Shown here piece after piece: positions 39,988-48,386 of a stretch of DNA of 64,000 bases. The stretch comes from Occallatibacter savannae (GTDB lineage: Bacteria > Acidobacteriota > Terriglobia > Terriglobales > Acidobacteriaceae), in contig NZ_QFFY01000001.1 of NCBI RefSeq assembly GCF_003131205.1, forward strand, positions 1,488,001 through 1,552,000, given 5' to 3'. Within the stretch, counting starts at the first letter, position 1. The number at the start of each line of letters is the position of its first letter. The notes under the pieces were generated by a model that saw only the letters and a program-made list of their open reading frames with translations, was not told the origin of the DNA and searched no databases. Made by a program: the position numbers and the translations under genes.

Positions 39988-42555
39988 ATGCTCCGGATCC
40001 GCGCTGAAAACCCAGCTTCGGATGAATCTCGGCCGCTCGGAGCTGTGACAGACACCTCGATGCAACGAATCTTGCTTGCGATTATTGGTTTTGCGGCAGC
40101 CGCCGGAATCTGGCTCGCCGGCGCGGTCCTGGCCCAGCAGGACTCGACCGCCACTGACCCCAGCGTCGTCCCCGAATACCTCCGGGCCGTCCCCATGTAC
40201 CGCACCCACCCCGGCCTGAATATCGATATCCCGCTCGACGGCACCATCTATCCACCCGAAATCATTCCTCCCCAGTTCCAGTGGCGCGATGACAACCCGG
40301 CCGCAACCATCTGGCGTATCGAAATCATCTTCGGCGACCGCAGCAAGCCCATCCGCTTCTGGTCCAATGGCGACAAGATGCAGATCGGCCCGCTCGACGA
40401 GTCGCTCAAGGGCTATGTGCCGCCGACTCTCACGCCTGAAGAAGCCATCGCTCACGTCTGGCGTCCCGACCCACAAACATGGGACGAGATCAAGAAGCAT
40501 TCGGTCAATGCCCCAGCCACCATCGTGATTAGCGGCTACACCAGCGGATCCGCAGCCCACCCCGTCTCTCGCGAGCAAAGCACCATCCAGACATCCCGCG
40601 ATCCCGTCGGCGCTCCCCTCTTCTATCGCGACGTCCCCCTGATCCCGCCCGCACCAGAAACAGCCCAGCGCGGCGTCATCAAACCCCTGCCGGACTCCGT
40701 CCTTCCTAAAATCAAGTGGCAGCTCCGTTACATCAACGAGGCCCAGCCTCGCACCATGATGACCGGCCTGCCCACGTGCGGCAATTGCCACTCCTTCTCC
40801 CGTGACGGCAAGACCCTCGGCATCGACGTCGACGGTCCCGCCAACGACAAAGGCCTATACGCGCTCGTCCCGCTTCATAAAGTCAGCACCATTTCCAACG
40901 ACTACCTCGTGCGCTGGAGCGCTTTCTCCGAAGAAGGCGGCCAGAAGCGTTTCGGCTTCATGTCCCAGGTCTCGCCCGGCGGCAAATACGTCATCAACTC
41001 CATTGATGTCCCACACACGCGCGGCGCCCGCGTTCTCGATCGCCTCTACAACGGCTTCTACTGGTTTTACGGATTCGGCCAGGTCTTCTACCCGACCCGC
41101 GGCGTCCTCGCCTGGTACAGCAAAGAGACCGGCAAACTCCAACCCCTGCCTGGTGCCGACGATCCCAACTACGTTCAGACCTCCGCCTTCTGGAGCCCCG
41201 ACGGCAAATACCTCATCTACTCCCGCGCCGCCGCACGCGATCCCTACCCGCCCGACTATAAAAAGTCGAACTACGCCAACGACCCCAACGAGACCCAGAT
41301 CCGTTACGACCTCTACCGCATCCCCTTCAACAACGGTCGAGGCGGCACCCCCGAGCCCGTCCGTGGCGCCTCAAACAACGGCATGAGCAACAACTTCCCC
41401 AAGGTCTCGCCCGACGGCAAATGGATCGTCTTCGTCCAGTGCAAAAATGGCCTGCTCATGCGCCCCGACAGCAAGCTCTACATCGTGCCTTTCGAAGGCG
41501 GAGAAGCGCGCCCACTCGAGTCCAACCTTCCGGTCATGAACTCGTGGCACACCTTTTCGCCAAACGGCAAGTGGCTCGCCTTCTCATCGAAGACACCCTC
41601 TTTCTACACGCGCCTCTACCTCACCCACATTGACAACAACGGGCACGCTAGCCCTCCCGTCGTCGTTGAGAACGCCACCGCCTCCAACCGCGCCGTCAAC
41701 ATTCCTGAATTCGCAAACATTGGCGCCGACGGGCTCGACCACATCGATACACCCGCCATCGACTTCTACCGCGAGTTCGACATCGCGCAGCAGCTCCAGG
41801 ACGACCGCAAGTGGAACCAGGCTCTCCCTGCCTGGAAAATCGCCGCCGATAAAGACCCCACCGACTCACGCCCCTGGAACAACATGGGAGTCGCCCTCGC
41901 AGCCACCGGCAAAACCGCTGAGGCAATTACCGCGTACGAGAAGGCTCTGTCCATCAACAACGACAGCTCCCAGACGCACAACAATCTCGGCAGCGCCCTC
42001 GCCGAATCAGGCCGCCTCAAAGAAGCGATGACCGAGATCCAGAAAGCCATTGAGCTGAACCCGGATAATGGCTCCGCGCATATCAACCTCGGCCATCTTT
42101 TCGAAGTCGACGGTCATCGCGATGACGCCATTCAGCAACTCACCACTGGGATTGAACTCGCCCCTAAAAACTCCGACGGCCACAATATCTACGGCGTCAT
42201 CCTCGCCCGCCAGGGCAGGCTCGACGAGGCCATGGACGAGCTCCGGAAAGCTGTCGCCCTCGCTCCCAACTCCGCCGAGTGCCACTACAACCTCGGCCGC
42301 GCATACGCCGCGAGCAGCCGATTCACCGACGCTCTCCCCCAAATTGAGTCTGCCGCTGAGCTCACCAATCGTCGAGAGCCTGAGGTTCTCCAGATGCTGG
42401 CCGCGATGTATTCGGAAACCGGCAACTACAACCAGGCAATCTCGACAGCCCGTCAGGCCCTTAGCCTGGCTGAAAGTCAGCAGAACGCGAGCCTCGCCTC
42501 AGACCTCCGCGCCAACCTCGCCCACTACCAGCACCAATCCGAACAGACCCGCTGA
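39988..42555 (+). CDS. PD40/TPR protein with c-type heme motif
   Basis: The ATG at 39988 is preceded by GGAGGTGA; an internal ATG at 40060 begins the hydrophobic signal segment (MQRILLAIIGFAAAAGIWLA). The protein contains a CGNCH motif in TGLPTCGNCHSFSRDG, able to bind heme c, several WD40-like/TolB-type strands (SPDGKYLIYSRA, SPDGKWIVFVQ, SPNGKWLAFSS) and from about residue 590 TPR units (RPWNNMGVALAATGKTAEAI, QTHNNLGSALAESGRLKEAM). It is divergent from the VWFA gene. It may be a periplasmic heme protein, but one CxxCH motif alone does not prove this. Confidence 0.82.
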   Translation: MLRIRAENPASDESRPLGAVTDTSMQRILLAIIGFAAAAGIWLAGAVLAQQDSTATDPSVVPEYLRAVPMYRTHPGLNIDIPLDGTIYPPEIIPPQFQWRDDNPAATIWRIEIIFGDRSKPIRFWSNGDKMQIGPLDESLKGYVPPTLTPEEAIAHVWRPDPQTWDEIKKHSVNAPATIVISGYTSGSAAHPVSREQSTIQTSRDPVGAPLFYRDVPLIPPAPETAQRGVIKPLPDSVLPKIKWQLRYINEAQPRTMMTGLPTCGNCHSFSRDGKTLGIDVDGPANDKGLYALVPLHKVSTISNDYLVRWSAFSEEGGQKRFGFMSQVSPGGKYVINSIDVPHTRGARVLDRLYNGFYWFYGFGQVFYPTRGVLAWYSKETGKLQPLPGADDPNYVQTSAFWSPDGKYLIYSRAAARDPYPPDYKKSNYANDPNETQIRYDLYRIPFNNGRGGTPEPVRGASNNGMSNNFPKVSPDGKWIVFVQCKNGLLMRPDSKLYIVPFEGGEARPLESNLPVMNSWHTFSPNGKWLAFSSKTPSFYTRLYLTHIDNNGHASPPVVVENATASNRAVNIPEFANIGADGLDHIDTPAIDFYREFDIAQQLQDDRKWNQALPAWKIAADKDPTDSRPWNNMGVALAATGKTAEAITAYEKALSINNDSSQTHNNLGSALAESGRLKEAMTEIQKAIELNPDNGSAHINLGHLFEVDGHRDDAIQQLTTGIELAPKNSDGHNIYGVILARQGRLDEAMDELRKAVALAPNSAECHYNLGRAYAASSRFTDALPQIESAAELTNRREPEVLQMLAAMYSETGNYNQAISTARQALSLAESQQNASLASDLRANLAHYQHQSEQTR

Positions 42556-42560
42556 AACAG

Positions 42561-45500
42561 CTACTTCGATACGTCCGTCTCGTTATCGTCGCCGTTGCGA
42601 TCGATGAGCTTATTGAGCGGATCGATGCCGGCGCGGGATGGCATTTTGTCTACAACCACCTCGAAGGTCTGTTTGCCGTCGTGCACCCACTGCTTCTGCA
42701 GATACAGCGGCTTCTCCTCGTCCTTCGAGCCGGTAAACACGCCGATATCGACGAGATCGTTCACCTTCATCGGAGTTTCGTTTCCGCTGCCATCCGACTT
42801 CATCTTGTGCGACTCAACCACCATCGTGACCTTGTACTTGTGGTCCGCCGTGGGTGTCACCTTCGCTGACTCGATGCGATTGTCATAAAGCACAATATTT
42901 TCGAATGAGTCATCGATAAAGTAGTGCAGGTTCTCAGGCGTCTGCGCCCTCAGCTCGGCTATCAGTTGTCGCGTATCAGGATAGGGCGTCGATTGCGATG
43001 TTCCAGCATTGGCGTAGCGATACTGCATGAGGAAATTCTTCAGCGCCAGATTCAGTTTGTCTTCGCCAATGTAGTCAGAAAGCGCGTACATGATTTGGCC
43101 GCCTTTCTGATACCAGACATAGGCCTCCTGCTGCACCTGGCCCAGCGCCTCCTCGCGGCGCGATTCCGTGCCGCGACCGCGAAGATACCGGTCGAGTTCG
43201 TATTTCAGGAACTTGTGCATGTTGTCGTCCCCGTACTTATGACGCATCGTCATCAGCGCGGAGTATTCGGCGAGAGTCTCCGACATCATGTTGGACCCGG
43301 CGACACGGCCACCGATCAGCTGGTGCCCCCACCACTGGTGCGCGAGCTCGTGCGCCGTCACGAAGTAGGTGAAATCAATATCGGTCGGCTTCTGCATCCG
43401 CTCAATGAAGCCGATGCTTTCGGAGTATGGAACGGTGTTGGGAAAGGACTGAGCGAAGCCGCGATAACGGGGGAACTCGATGATGCGGAACTGGCGAAAC
43501 TGGAACGGACTGAAGGCCTTCTCGTAAAAAGCGAGCCCTGCCTTCGAGGAGTCGATCATGTCCTGCACATCGAACTTGTGCGACGGCAAGTGGTAGATCT
43601 CGATCGCAATTGGCCCCTGCGCGCCCTGATAAGTATCGCGCGTCACCTCGTAGGCCCCGGAGATATAGGCAAAGAAGTCTGCCATCTCCACCTCACCCAT
43701 GTCATAGGTGAAGTAATGCCGGCCATTCGCCTTCCAGTCTTTGACGAGATACCCGGGAGACAAAGCGATCTGATCGCCGGATGTACTCACGGTCGTTCGA
43801 TAGTGAATCCAGTCCGCCTGCGGCGAAAACAGATTCACGAGACTCGCCTCCTTGTCTCCGCGCGCGGGCAGCAATTCCAGTTCTCCCAGGTGCTCTTCGC
43901 GGCGTCTGCGCGGATCGGTGATCTCGACGCCCTGGTCGTAGCCAATCGTCGGGAAAAATCCGGCGTCAATGAAAGTGCCGTTGTAAGCCAATTCCGCGCG
44001 CTCATGTCCATCGTTGAACCCGCGGCTGAGCTTACTGACCTTGAACGTCATGTTGATCGTTTCGCCAGGAGCAAGCGGCTTATCTAACGCGTAGATAACG
44101 TAAAGATCCCGCGGACTCCGTGACTGGACGTGAAAAGGCCGATCGAACGCGACGGCGCTCACAGATTGCTGCTGGTTCGTGATGTGGATCTCGCCGATCG
44201 GCCCAGACGTCTTGTTTTCGAGAAGATAGTGCCCGGTGCCGGTGAATGACCGGCTCTCAGGGAGGAGATCGATTTCTGAATCGACCTCCAGCACCTTCGG
44301 TTGAGGCAGGTGCTCGTAGCGCTTGAAGCTCTTCTCGTAGTCAGCTTGAATTTCGCGACGCTGCTTGTTGTTCAGATACTCATTCAGAACATGCGTGTTG
44401 TAGTAGAACCAGCTGCCGCTACCAATCGCCAGCAACAGAAAAACCGCAGCGGCGGGAGCAATGTGCACGGCATTTTGTCGCAAAAGATGCAGGCGCGCCT
44501 TGAGCGACGTCTCGGCTCCTCTCCGGGCAAGCCCGATCGACAGCACCCCTAGAAAAGCCGAGATGCTCACCCAGTACACGGTGGCCCAGAATAGCGGCTT
44601 CACAAAATGGCCGTAGCCATTCATGTCGGAGTAGGTGTACGGCGGGATGGCGCCGAACAGATAAAGCGTGTTCTCCCAGCCGTAGTTGAACAGCAGGATC
44701 TGCGCCAGGAAGGCGCCGACTACGATCGCGTGCCCGATGAACTTGTTGGTGACGATCGTCTGCACGAAGAGCGCGAACAGAACGAAGATCAGCACCTGCG
44801 AGAACGTGATCAGATACAGCTCTTCGAAATACTGCAGTAGCTCATAGTGGAAGTAGCCCGCCACCGTCTGCATCACAATCCCGCAAAGTCCGGCTACGGT
44901 TAACATCGCGAGTTCAACAAGCGACAAAGCAGTCAGCTTCGAAAGCCAGTCTGTCGCCTCCGCCATCGGCAATGCATCATGGATTCCCTCGAAGCGCGTA
45001 TCGCGCTCGCGCCAGATCAGCTCGCCCGCATAGAAGGTGGCTACGATGAAGAGAAACAGCATCGCGTTACCTTCCACCGACTGCAGCATGAGGTAAGTCA
45101 CCGGCCAAACGTCGATGCCCTCTACCCGGCCGGCAAAGTGACCGTTGACAAGCGCGAAACAAGCCAGCAGAACACACAACACCCAAAACGGGATATCGCG
45201 AACCACATTCAAGATTCGCAGACGAGTCAGGCTCTTGAACTGCGCGATCGAAGTTGAAGAGCCGAACGCTTGATGCACCGCCGGGATGCGCGCAACCGCA
45301 CGGCTGCGAACGGGCTGAGCATCATCTTCTTCAGCCAGGGCCTGTCGTGCTCTTCGTCGGCTGCTACGCGCCGTAAGAGCTTCGAGCGACATCGGGAAGA
45401 AGCGCCCCAGAAGCCCAAGACAAACCAGGCCGACGCCGATCCATAGCAGGCGGTTGTAGACGAACACCCCCCCGGCCGGCTGAAGCGACCAGGAATATAG

Positions 45501-46205
45501 CTGTGAATTCTTCTCGACCACGGTCCAGTAGCGGGTGATCGAGTCATTCAGGATTACGCCGATGGGATCGAAAACTCCAGGCCAGAACAGATGCACCGCC
45601 CGCGTCGTCGAAAAAGCGGCCATTCCCATCAGGTAAAGCATGAACAGAGCCGCGCCCTGCAGATAGACGATGAAGATGCGGCGCGTAAGAGCCGCTACGG
45701 TGAAGAACAGTGTCCCGGTCAGAAAGATCTGAACGATGACGATCGAGAGGAACGGCTGAAAATACCACCAGAGGTGGGTGGGGGCGAGTCTCGTTGGATC
45801 AGCGGGCCGCAGCGTACCTGCCATCTCTCCCAGAATCAGCCCGGAGAAAATGCATACGGTCGTAACAAACGAGCCCGCCCACCTGCCGCCCAGGTATGCG
45901 AACTTCGTAATCGGCTTCGTGAACACGATCTGTGTCGTATCCCTTTGGAAATCCCGCAGGATCGAGGTTCCAAAGATTGCCGCGATCACGATCAGGCCAA
46001 AGAAACACGCGAACGTGTCGTTATAGACATTCGCGAACGGCCCGTTCAGTAGCACCTTACCGTTGCCCGCCGCAATCGGACCGAAGTTCTCTGATGCGAT
46101 GCAGAAGAAGCTGAAGAAGAACCAGATCGCGAAGTAAACATATGTGGAAATGCTTTTCAGGCGGAATCTGATTTCGAATCGGAAGAACTCCCAGAACAGT
46201 CGCAT
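42561..46205 (-). CDS. ABC-2 permease fused to M1 aminopeptidase
   Basis: The 1214-residue protein begins with GGGAGA before the ATG at 46205. Residues 1-600 are ABC-2 type permease with about 12 membrane helices in two blocks (FEIRFRLKSISTYVYFAIWF, then a second half from about 320). From about 640 to the end is an M1 metallopeptidase: FDVQDMIDSSKAGLAFYEKAFSPF, the zinc motif HELAH at 952-956 (HELAHQWWGHQLIGG) and a Glu about 20 residues later in SETLAEY. The peptidase would face outward. Its partner ATPase is just upstream, 15 bases away. Confidence 0.92.
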   Translation of the reverse strand: MRLFWEFFRFEIRFRLKSISTYVYFAIWFFFSFFCIASENFGPIAAGNGKVLLNGPFANVYNDTFACFFGLIVIAAIFGTSILRDFQRDTTQIVFTKPITKFAYLGGRWAGSFVTTVCIFSGLILGEMAGTLRPADPTRLAPTHLWWYFQPFLSIVIVQIFLTGTLFFTVAALTRRIFIVYLQGAALFMLYLMGMAAFSTTRAVHLFWPGVFDPIGVILNDSITRYWTVVEKNSQLYSWSLQPAGGVFVYNRLLWIGVGLVCLGLLGRFFPMSLEALTARSSRRRARQALAEEDDAQPVRSRAVARIPAVHQAFGSSTSIAQFKSLTRLRILNVVRDIPFWVLCVLLACFALVNGHFAGRVEGIDVWPVTYLMLQSVEGNAMLFLFIVATFYAGELIWRERDTRFEGIHDALPMAEATDWLSKLTALSLVELAMLTVAGLCGIVMQTVAGYFHYELLQYFEELYLITFSQVLIFVLFALFVQTIVTNKFIGHAIVVGAFLAQILLFNYGWENTLYLFGAIPPYTYSDMNGYGHFVKPLFWATVYWVSISAFLGVLSIGLARRGAETSLKARLHLLRQNAVHIAPAAAVFLLLAIGSGSWFYYNTHVLNEYLNNKQRREIQADYEKSFKRYEHLPQPKVLEVDSEIDLLPESRSFTGTGHYLLENKTSGPIGEIHITNQQQSVSAVAFDRPFHVQSRSPRDLYVIYALDKPLAPGETINMTFKVSKLSRGFNDGHERAELAYNGTFIDAGFFPTIGYDQGVEITDPRRRREEHLGELELLPARGDKEASLVNLFSPQADWIHYRTTVSTSGDQIALSPGYLVKDWKANGRHYFTYDMGEVEMADFFAYISGAYEVTRDTYQGAQGPIAIEIYHLPSHKFDVQDMIDSSKAGLAFYEKAFSPFQFRQFRIIEFPRYRGFAQSFPNTVPYSESIGFIERMQKPTDIDFTYFVTAHELAHQWWGHQLIGGRVAGSNMMSETLAEYSALMTMRHKYGDDNMHKFLKYELDRYLRGRGTESRREEALGQVQQEAYVWYQKGGQIMYALSDYIGEDKLNLALKNFLMQYRYANAGTSQSTPYPDTRQLIAELRAQTPENLHYFIDDSFENIVLYDNRIESAKVTPTADHKYKVTMVVESHKMKSDGSGNETPMKVNDLVDIGVFTGSKDEEKPLYLQKQWVHDGKQTFEVVVDKMPSRAGIDPLNKLIDRNGDDNETDVSK

Positions 46206-46220
46206 CGTCGTCTCCCGGTT

Positions 46221-47102
46221 TCAGTTTTTTGCGCTACGGGCGAGGCTGAGGAAGTACACGTCTTCGAGGCCCGACTCAACTGGCTTGAACCCATCGCCGG
46301 GGTTTGAATCGGAGTAGATGCGGACCTCATGCTGGCCCGCGATGAGATGGGTCGAAATGACCTGCATCTCCGATTCCAGAGCCTTCAGTTCCTCGTCGTT
46401 GGCGACGACCTTCGACCAGATCTTTCCGTCAAGCGCACTCAGCGCCTCCGATGGCGCCCCTTCCAGCAGAACCTTTCCCTTGGCGATGATCGCCATACGC
46501 GGGCACAACTCTCGGACATCGTCCACGATATGCGTCGAGAGAATGACAATGACCTCCCGTCCGATCGAACTCAGCAGGTTCAGGAACCGATTGCGCTCCG
46601 CCGGATCGAGCCCCGCTGTCGGCTCGTCCACAATGATCAGCTTGGGTTTTCCCAATAGCGCCTGAGCGATCCCGAACCGCTGCTTCATCCCGCCTGAATA
46701 CGTTCCAAGCGATTTCTTTCGCGACTCCCACAAGTTTGTTTGCTGCAGCAGAGCGTCAACGATCTCGCTGCGCTCCTTTTTGTTGGTGATGCCCTTCATC
46801 ACCGCCAGATGATGCAGCATGTCGAGCGCCGACACTTTGGGGTACACCCCAAACTCCTGCGGCAGGTAGCCCAGAATCTGCCTAACTTCAGCCTTCTTTG
46901 CAAGCACATCGATGCCGTCCAGATGGATGGACCCTGTGTCAGGTGCCTGCAGGGTCGCGATGGTCCGCATCAACGTGCTTTTGCCGGCGCCGTTCGGACC
47001 GAGCAACCCGAACATATGATTTCCGATCGTGAGCGAGATGTCCTGGAGTGCTTTCACTCCGTTCGGATAGGTTTTCGAAAGACCCGCAATGGTCAGAGCC
47101 AA
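46221..47102 (-). CDS. ABC transporter ATP-binding protein
   Basis: The 293-residue protein starts at a TTG (47102) preceded by CCAGGAGG. It has Walker A GPNGAGKST at 35-43, the Q-loop region LGYLPQEFGV, signature YSGGMKQR, Walker B with LIIVDEPTAGLD and a His switch in ILSTHIVDD. The C-terminal 60 residues are an accessory region found in ABC-2 exporters. It is the nucleotide-binding partner of the permease/M1 fusion downstream. The substrate is unknown. Confidence 0.93.
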   Translation of the reverse strand: MALTIAGLSKTYPNGVKALQDISLTIGNHMFGLLGPNGAGKSTLMRTIATLQAPDTGSIHLDGIDVLAKKAEVRQILGYLPQEFGVYPKVSALDMLHHLAVMKGITNKKERSEIVDALLQQTNLWESRKKSLGTYSGGMKQRFGIAQALLGKPKLIIVDEPTAGLDPAERNRFLNLLSSIGREVIVILSTHIVDDVRELCPRMAIIAKGKVLLEGAPSEALSALDGKIWSKVVANDEELKALESEMQVISTHLIAGQHEVRIYSDSNPGDGFKPVESGLEDVYFLSLARSAKN

Positions 47103-47252
47103 GGCCGTGAACCTCCTGGTTCATCATGGGAACTTTTGTGTAGGCTGGGGAATACTGGTCGGAATGCTATCACAGCCTTGGTTCGCTGGGCACGGTAGTA
47201 GTGACGGGCTTCAGCGGCGTGCATTGCCGATCGCGGAAGGAATCTTGGGGCG

Positions 47253-47914
47253 ATGAACGGTGTTGAATTCAGAGATGATTCAAGCGCTGTCGCGCCGGTG
47301 CGTGGCTTTCTGCATCGGGCGAAACGCAGCAATGCGGACGGGCTGGTGCTCACCCATGGCGCCGGAGCCAATTGCCGCTCGCCGCTGTTGACAGCGCTCG
47401 CCGAGGCATTCTGCGAGGCTGGCGTCACCGTGCTGCGCTGCGATCTGCCTTTCCGGCAATCCCGGCCCTCGGGCCCCCCAATGCGCGGCAGTGCCCAAAA
47501 GATCAGGCCGGCTTGCGAGCGGCAGTGAATGCTTTGAGGCGAGAGACAACAGGACGGATCTTTCTTGGCGGGCACTCCTACGGAGGTCGTCAGGCCTCAA
47601 TGCTGGCGGCAGAAGAGCCGGACCTCGCGGCGGCGTTGTTGTTTCTCTCCTATCCGCTGCATCCTCCGGAGAAACCCGCCAACCTGCGCACTGAGCACTT
47701 CCCTTCTCTCCGAACGCCGGCTTTATTCGTAAGCGGAGATCGCGACGGCTTCGGAACGCCCAAAGAACTGCAGGCAGCCGTCGCCATCATCCCTGCACGC
47801 ACGCACTTGATGATGGTCACAAGTGCGGGGCATGAGTTGCTGAACAAGAAGACTCAGGACGATCTCCCTCCCCGAATTGTTCAGGCCTTTCTCGGATTCA
47901 TCAAGCAAGCATAG
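47253..47914 (+). pseudogene. frameshifted alpha/beta hydrolase, Tex30/KANL3-like
   Basis: The first frame (from 47253) reads through LVLTHGAGANCRSPLLTALA and CDLPFRQSRPSGPP and then ends early. A second frame continues from DQAGLRAAVNALRRE with the nucleophile Ser in GGHSYGGRQAS, a possible acid in VSGDRDGFG and the His in TSAGHELL, ending at 47914. Joining them needs one extra base in the A-run at 47497-47500 (CCCAAAAGA), which would give AQKDQAG. So either one base is missing from the assembly or the gene is broken. All catalytic motifs survive, which favours a recent event or an error. Confidence 0.8.
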
Positions 47915-48031
47915 CTGCGGCGAATTATGGCTTGAATCCACAAAAAGCTTCGCTATACTGGCTGCCTTCGGCGTCCCCGTTCGATTCACCATTCGACCGA
48001 AGGATCTCAATTCAGCAAGGAGGCTTGAGCT

Positions 48032-48310
48032 ATGAAAGTGATGGCTACCTGGAGCATCCGCCCGGGCGCGTTCAAAGAGGCCGTGAAGCACTTCCTCGAA
48101 ACCGGGGGGAAGCCGCAAGAGGGTGTCACGATTCTGGGTCGCTGGCACAGGACTGACCTGAGTGGTGGTTTCGTGCTCTTCGAGTCAAACGATCCAGCAG
48201 CGATGTATGCAGGATCTGCGGCATGGGGCCCACTGGTCGAGTTCCACGGGCACGTTGTGGTTGAGGATGCTGAAGCCGGAGCAGCTCTGAGCAAGCTGTT
48301 CAGCGCCTGA
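48032..48310 (+). CDS. DUF3303-family small protein
   Basis: The 92-residue protein follows AAGGAGG and matches the DUF3303 pattern: MKVMATWSIRPGAFKEAVKHF, GKPQEGVTILGRWHR, GFVLFESNDPAAMY, GPLVEFHGHVVVEDAEAG. The fold is a ferredoxin-like dimer related to stress-response monooxygenase-like domains. No function is established. A strong terminator follows at 48344-48368. Confidence 0.85.
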   Translation: MKVMATWSIRPGAFKEAVKHFLETGGKPQEGVTILGRWHRTDLSGGFVLFESNDPAAMYAGSAAWGPLVEFHGHVVVEDAEAGAALSKLFSA

Positions 48311-48343
48311 CTCGCAGAAGCACCGGCAATGCACCAAAGAGAA

Positions 48344-48368
48344 AAGCGGGCGCAACGCGCGCCCGCTT
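48344..48368. terminator. bidirectional terminator hairpin
   Basis: AAGCGGGCGC (48344-48353) and GCGCCCGCTT (48359-48368) form a perfect 10-bp stem around AACGC. It lies between the DUF3303 gene and the convergent phosphatase gene, and can serve both. Confidence 0.85.
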
Positions 48369-48386
48369 CGTCTTGCGTGATCCGCT

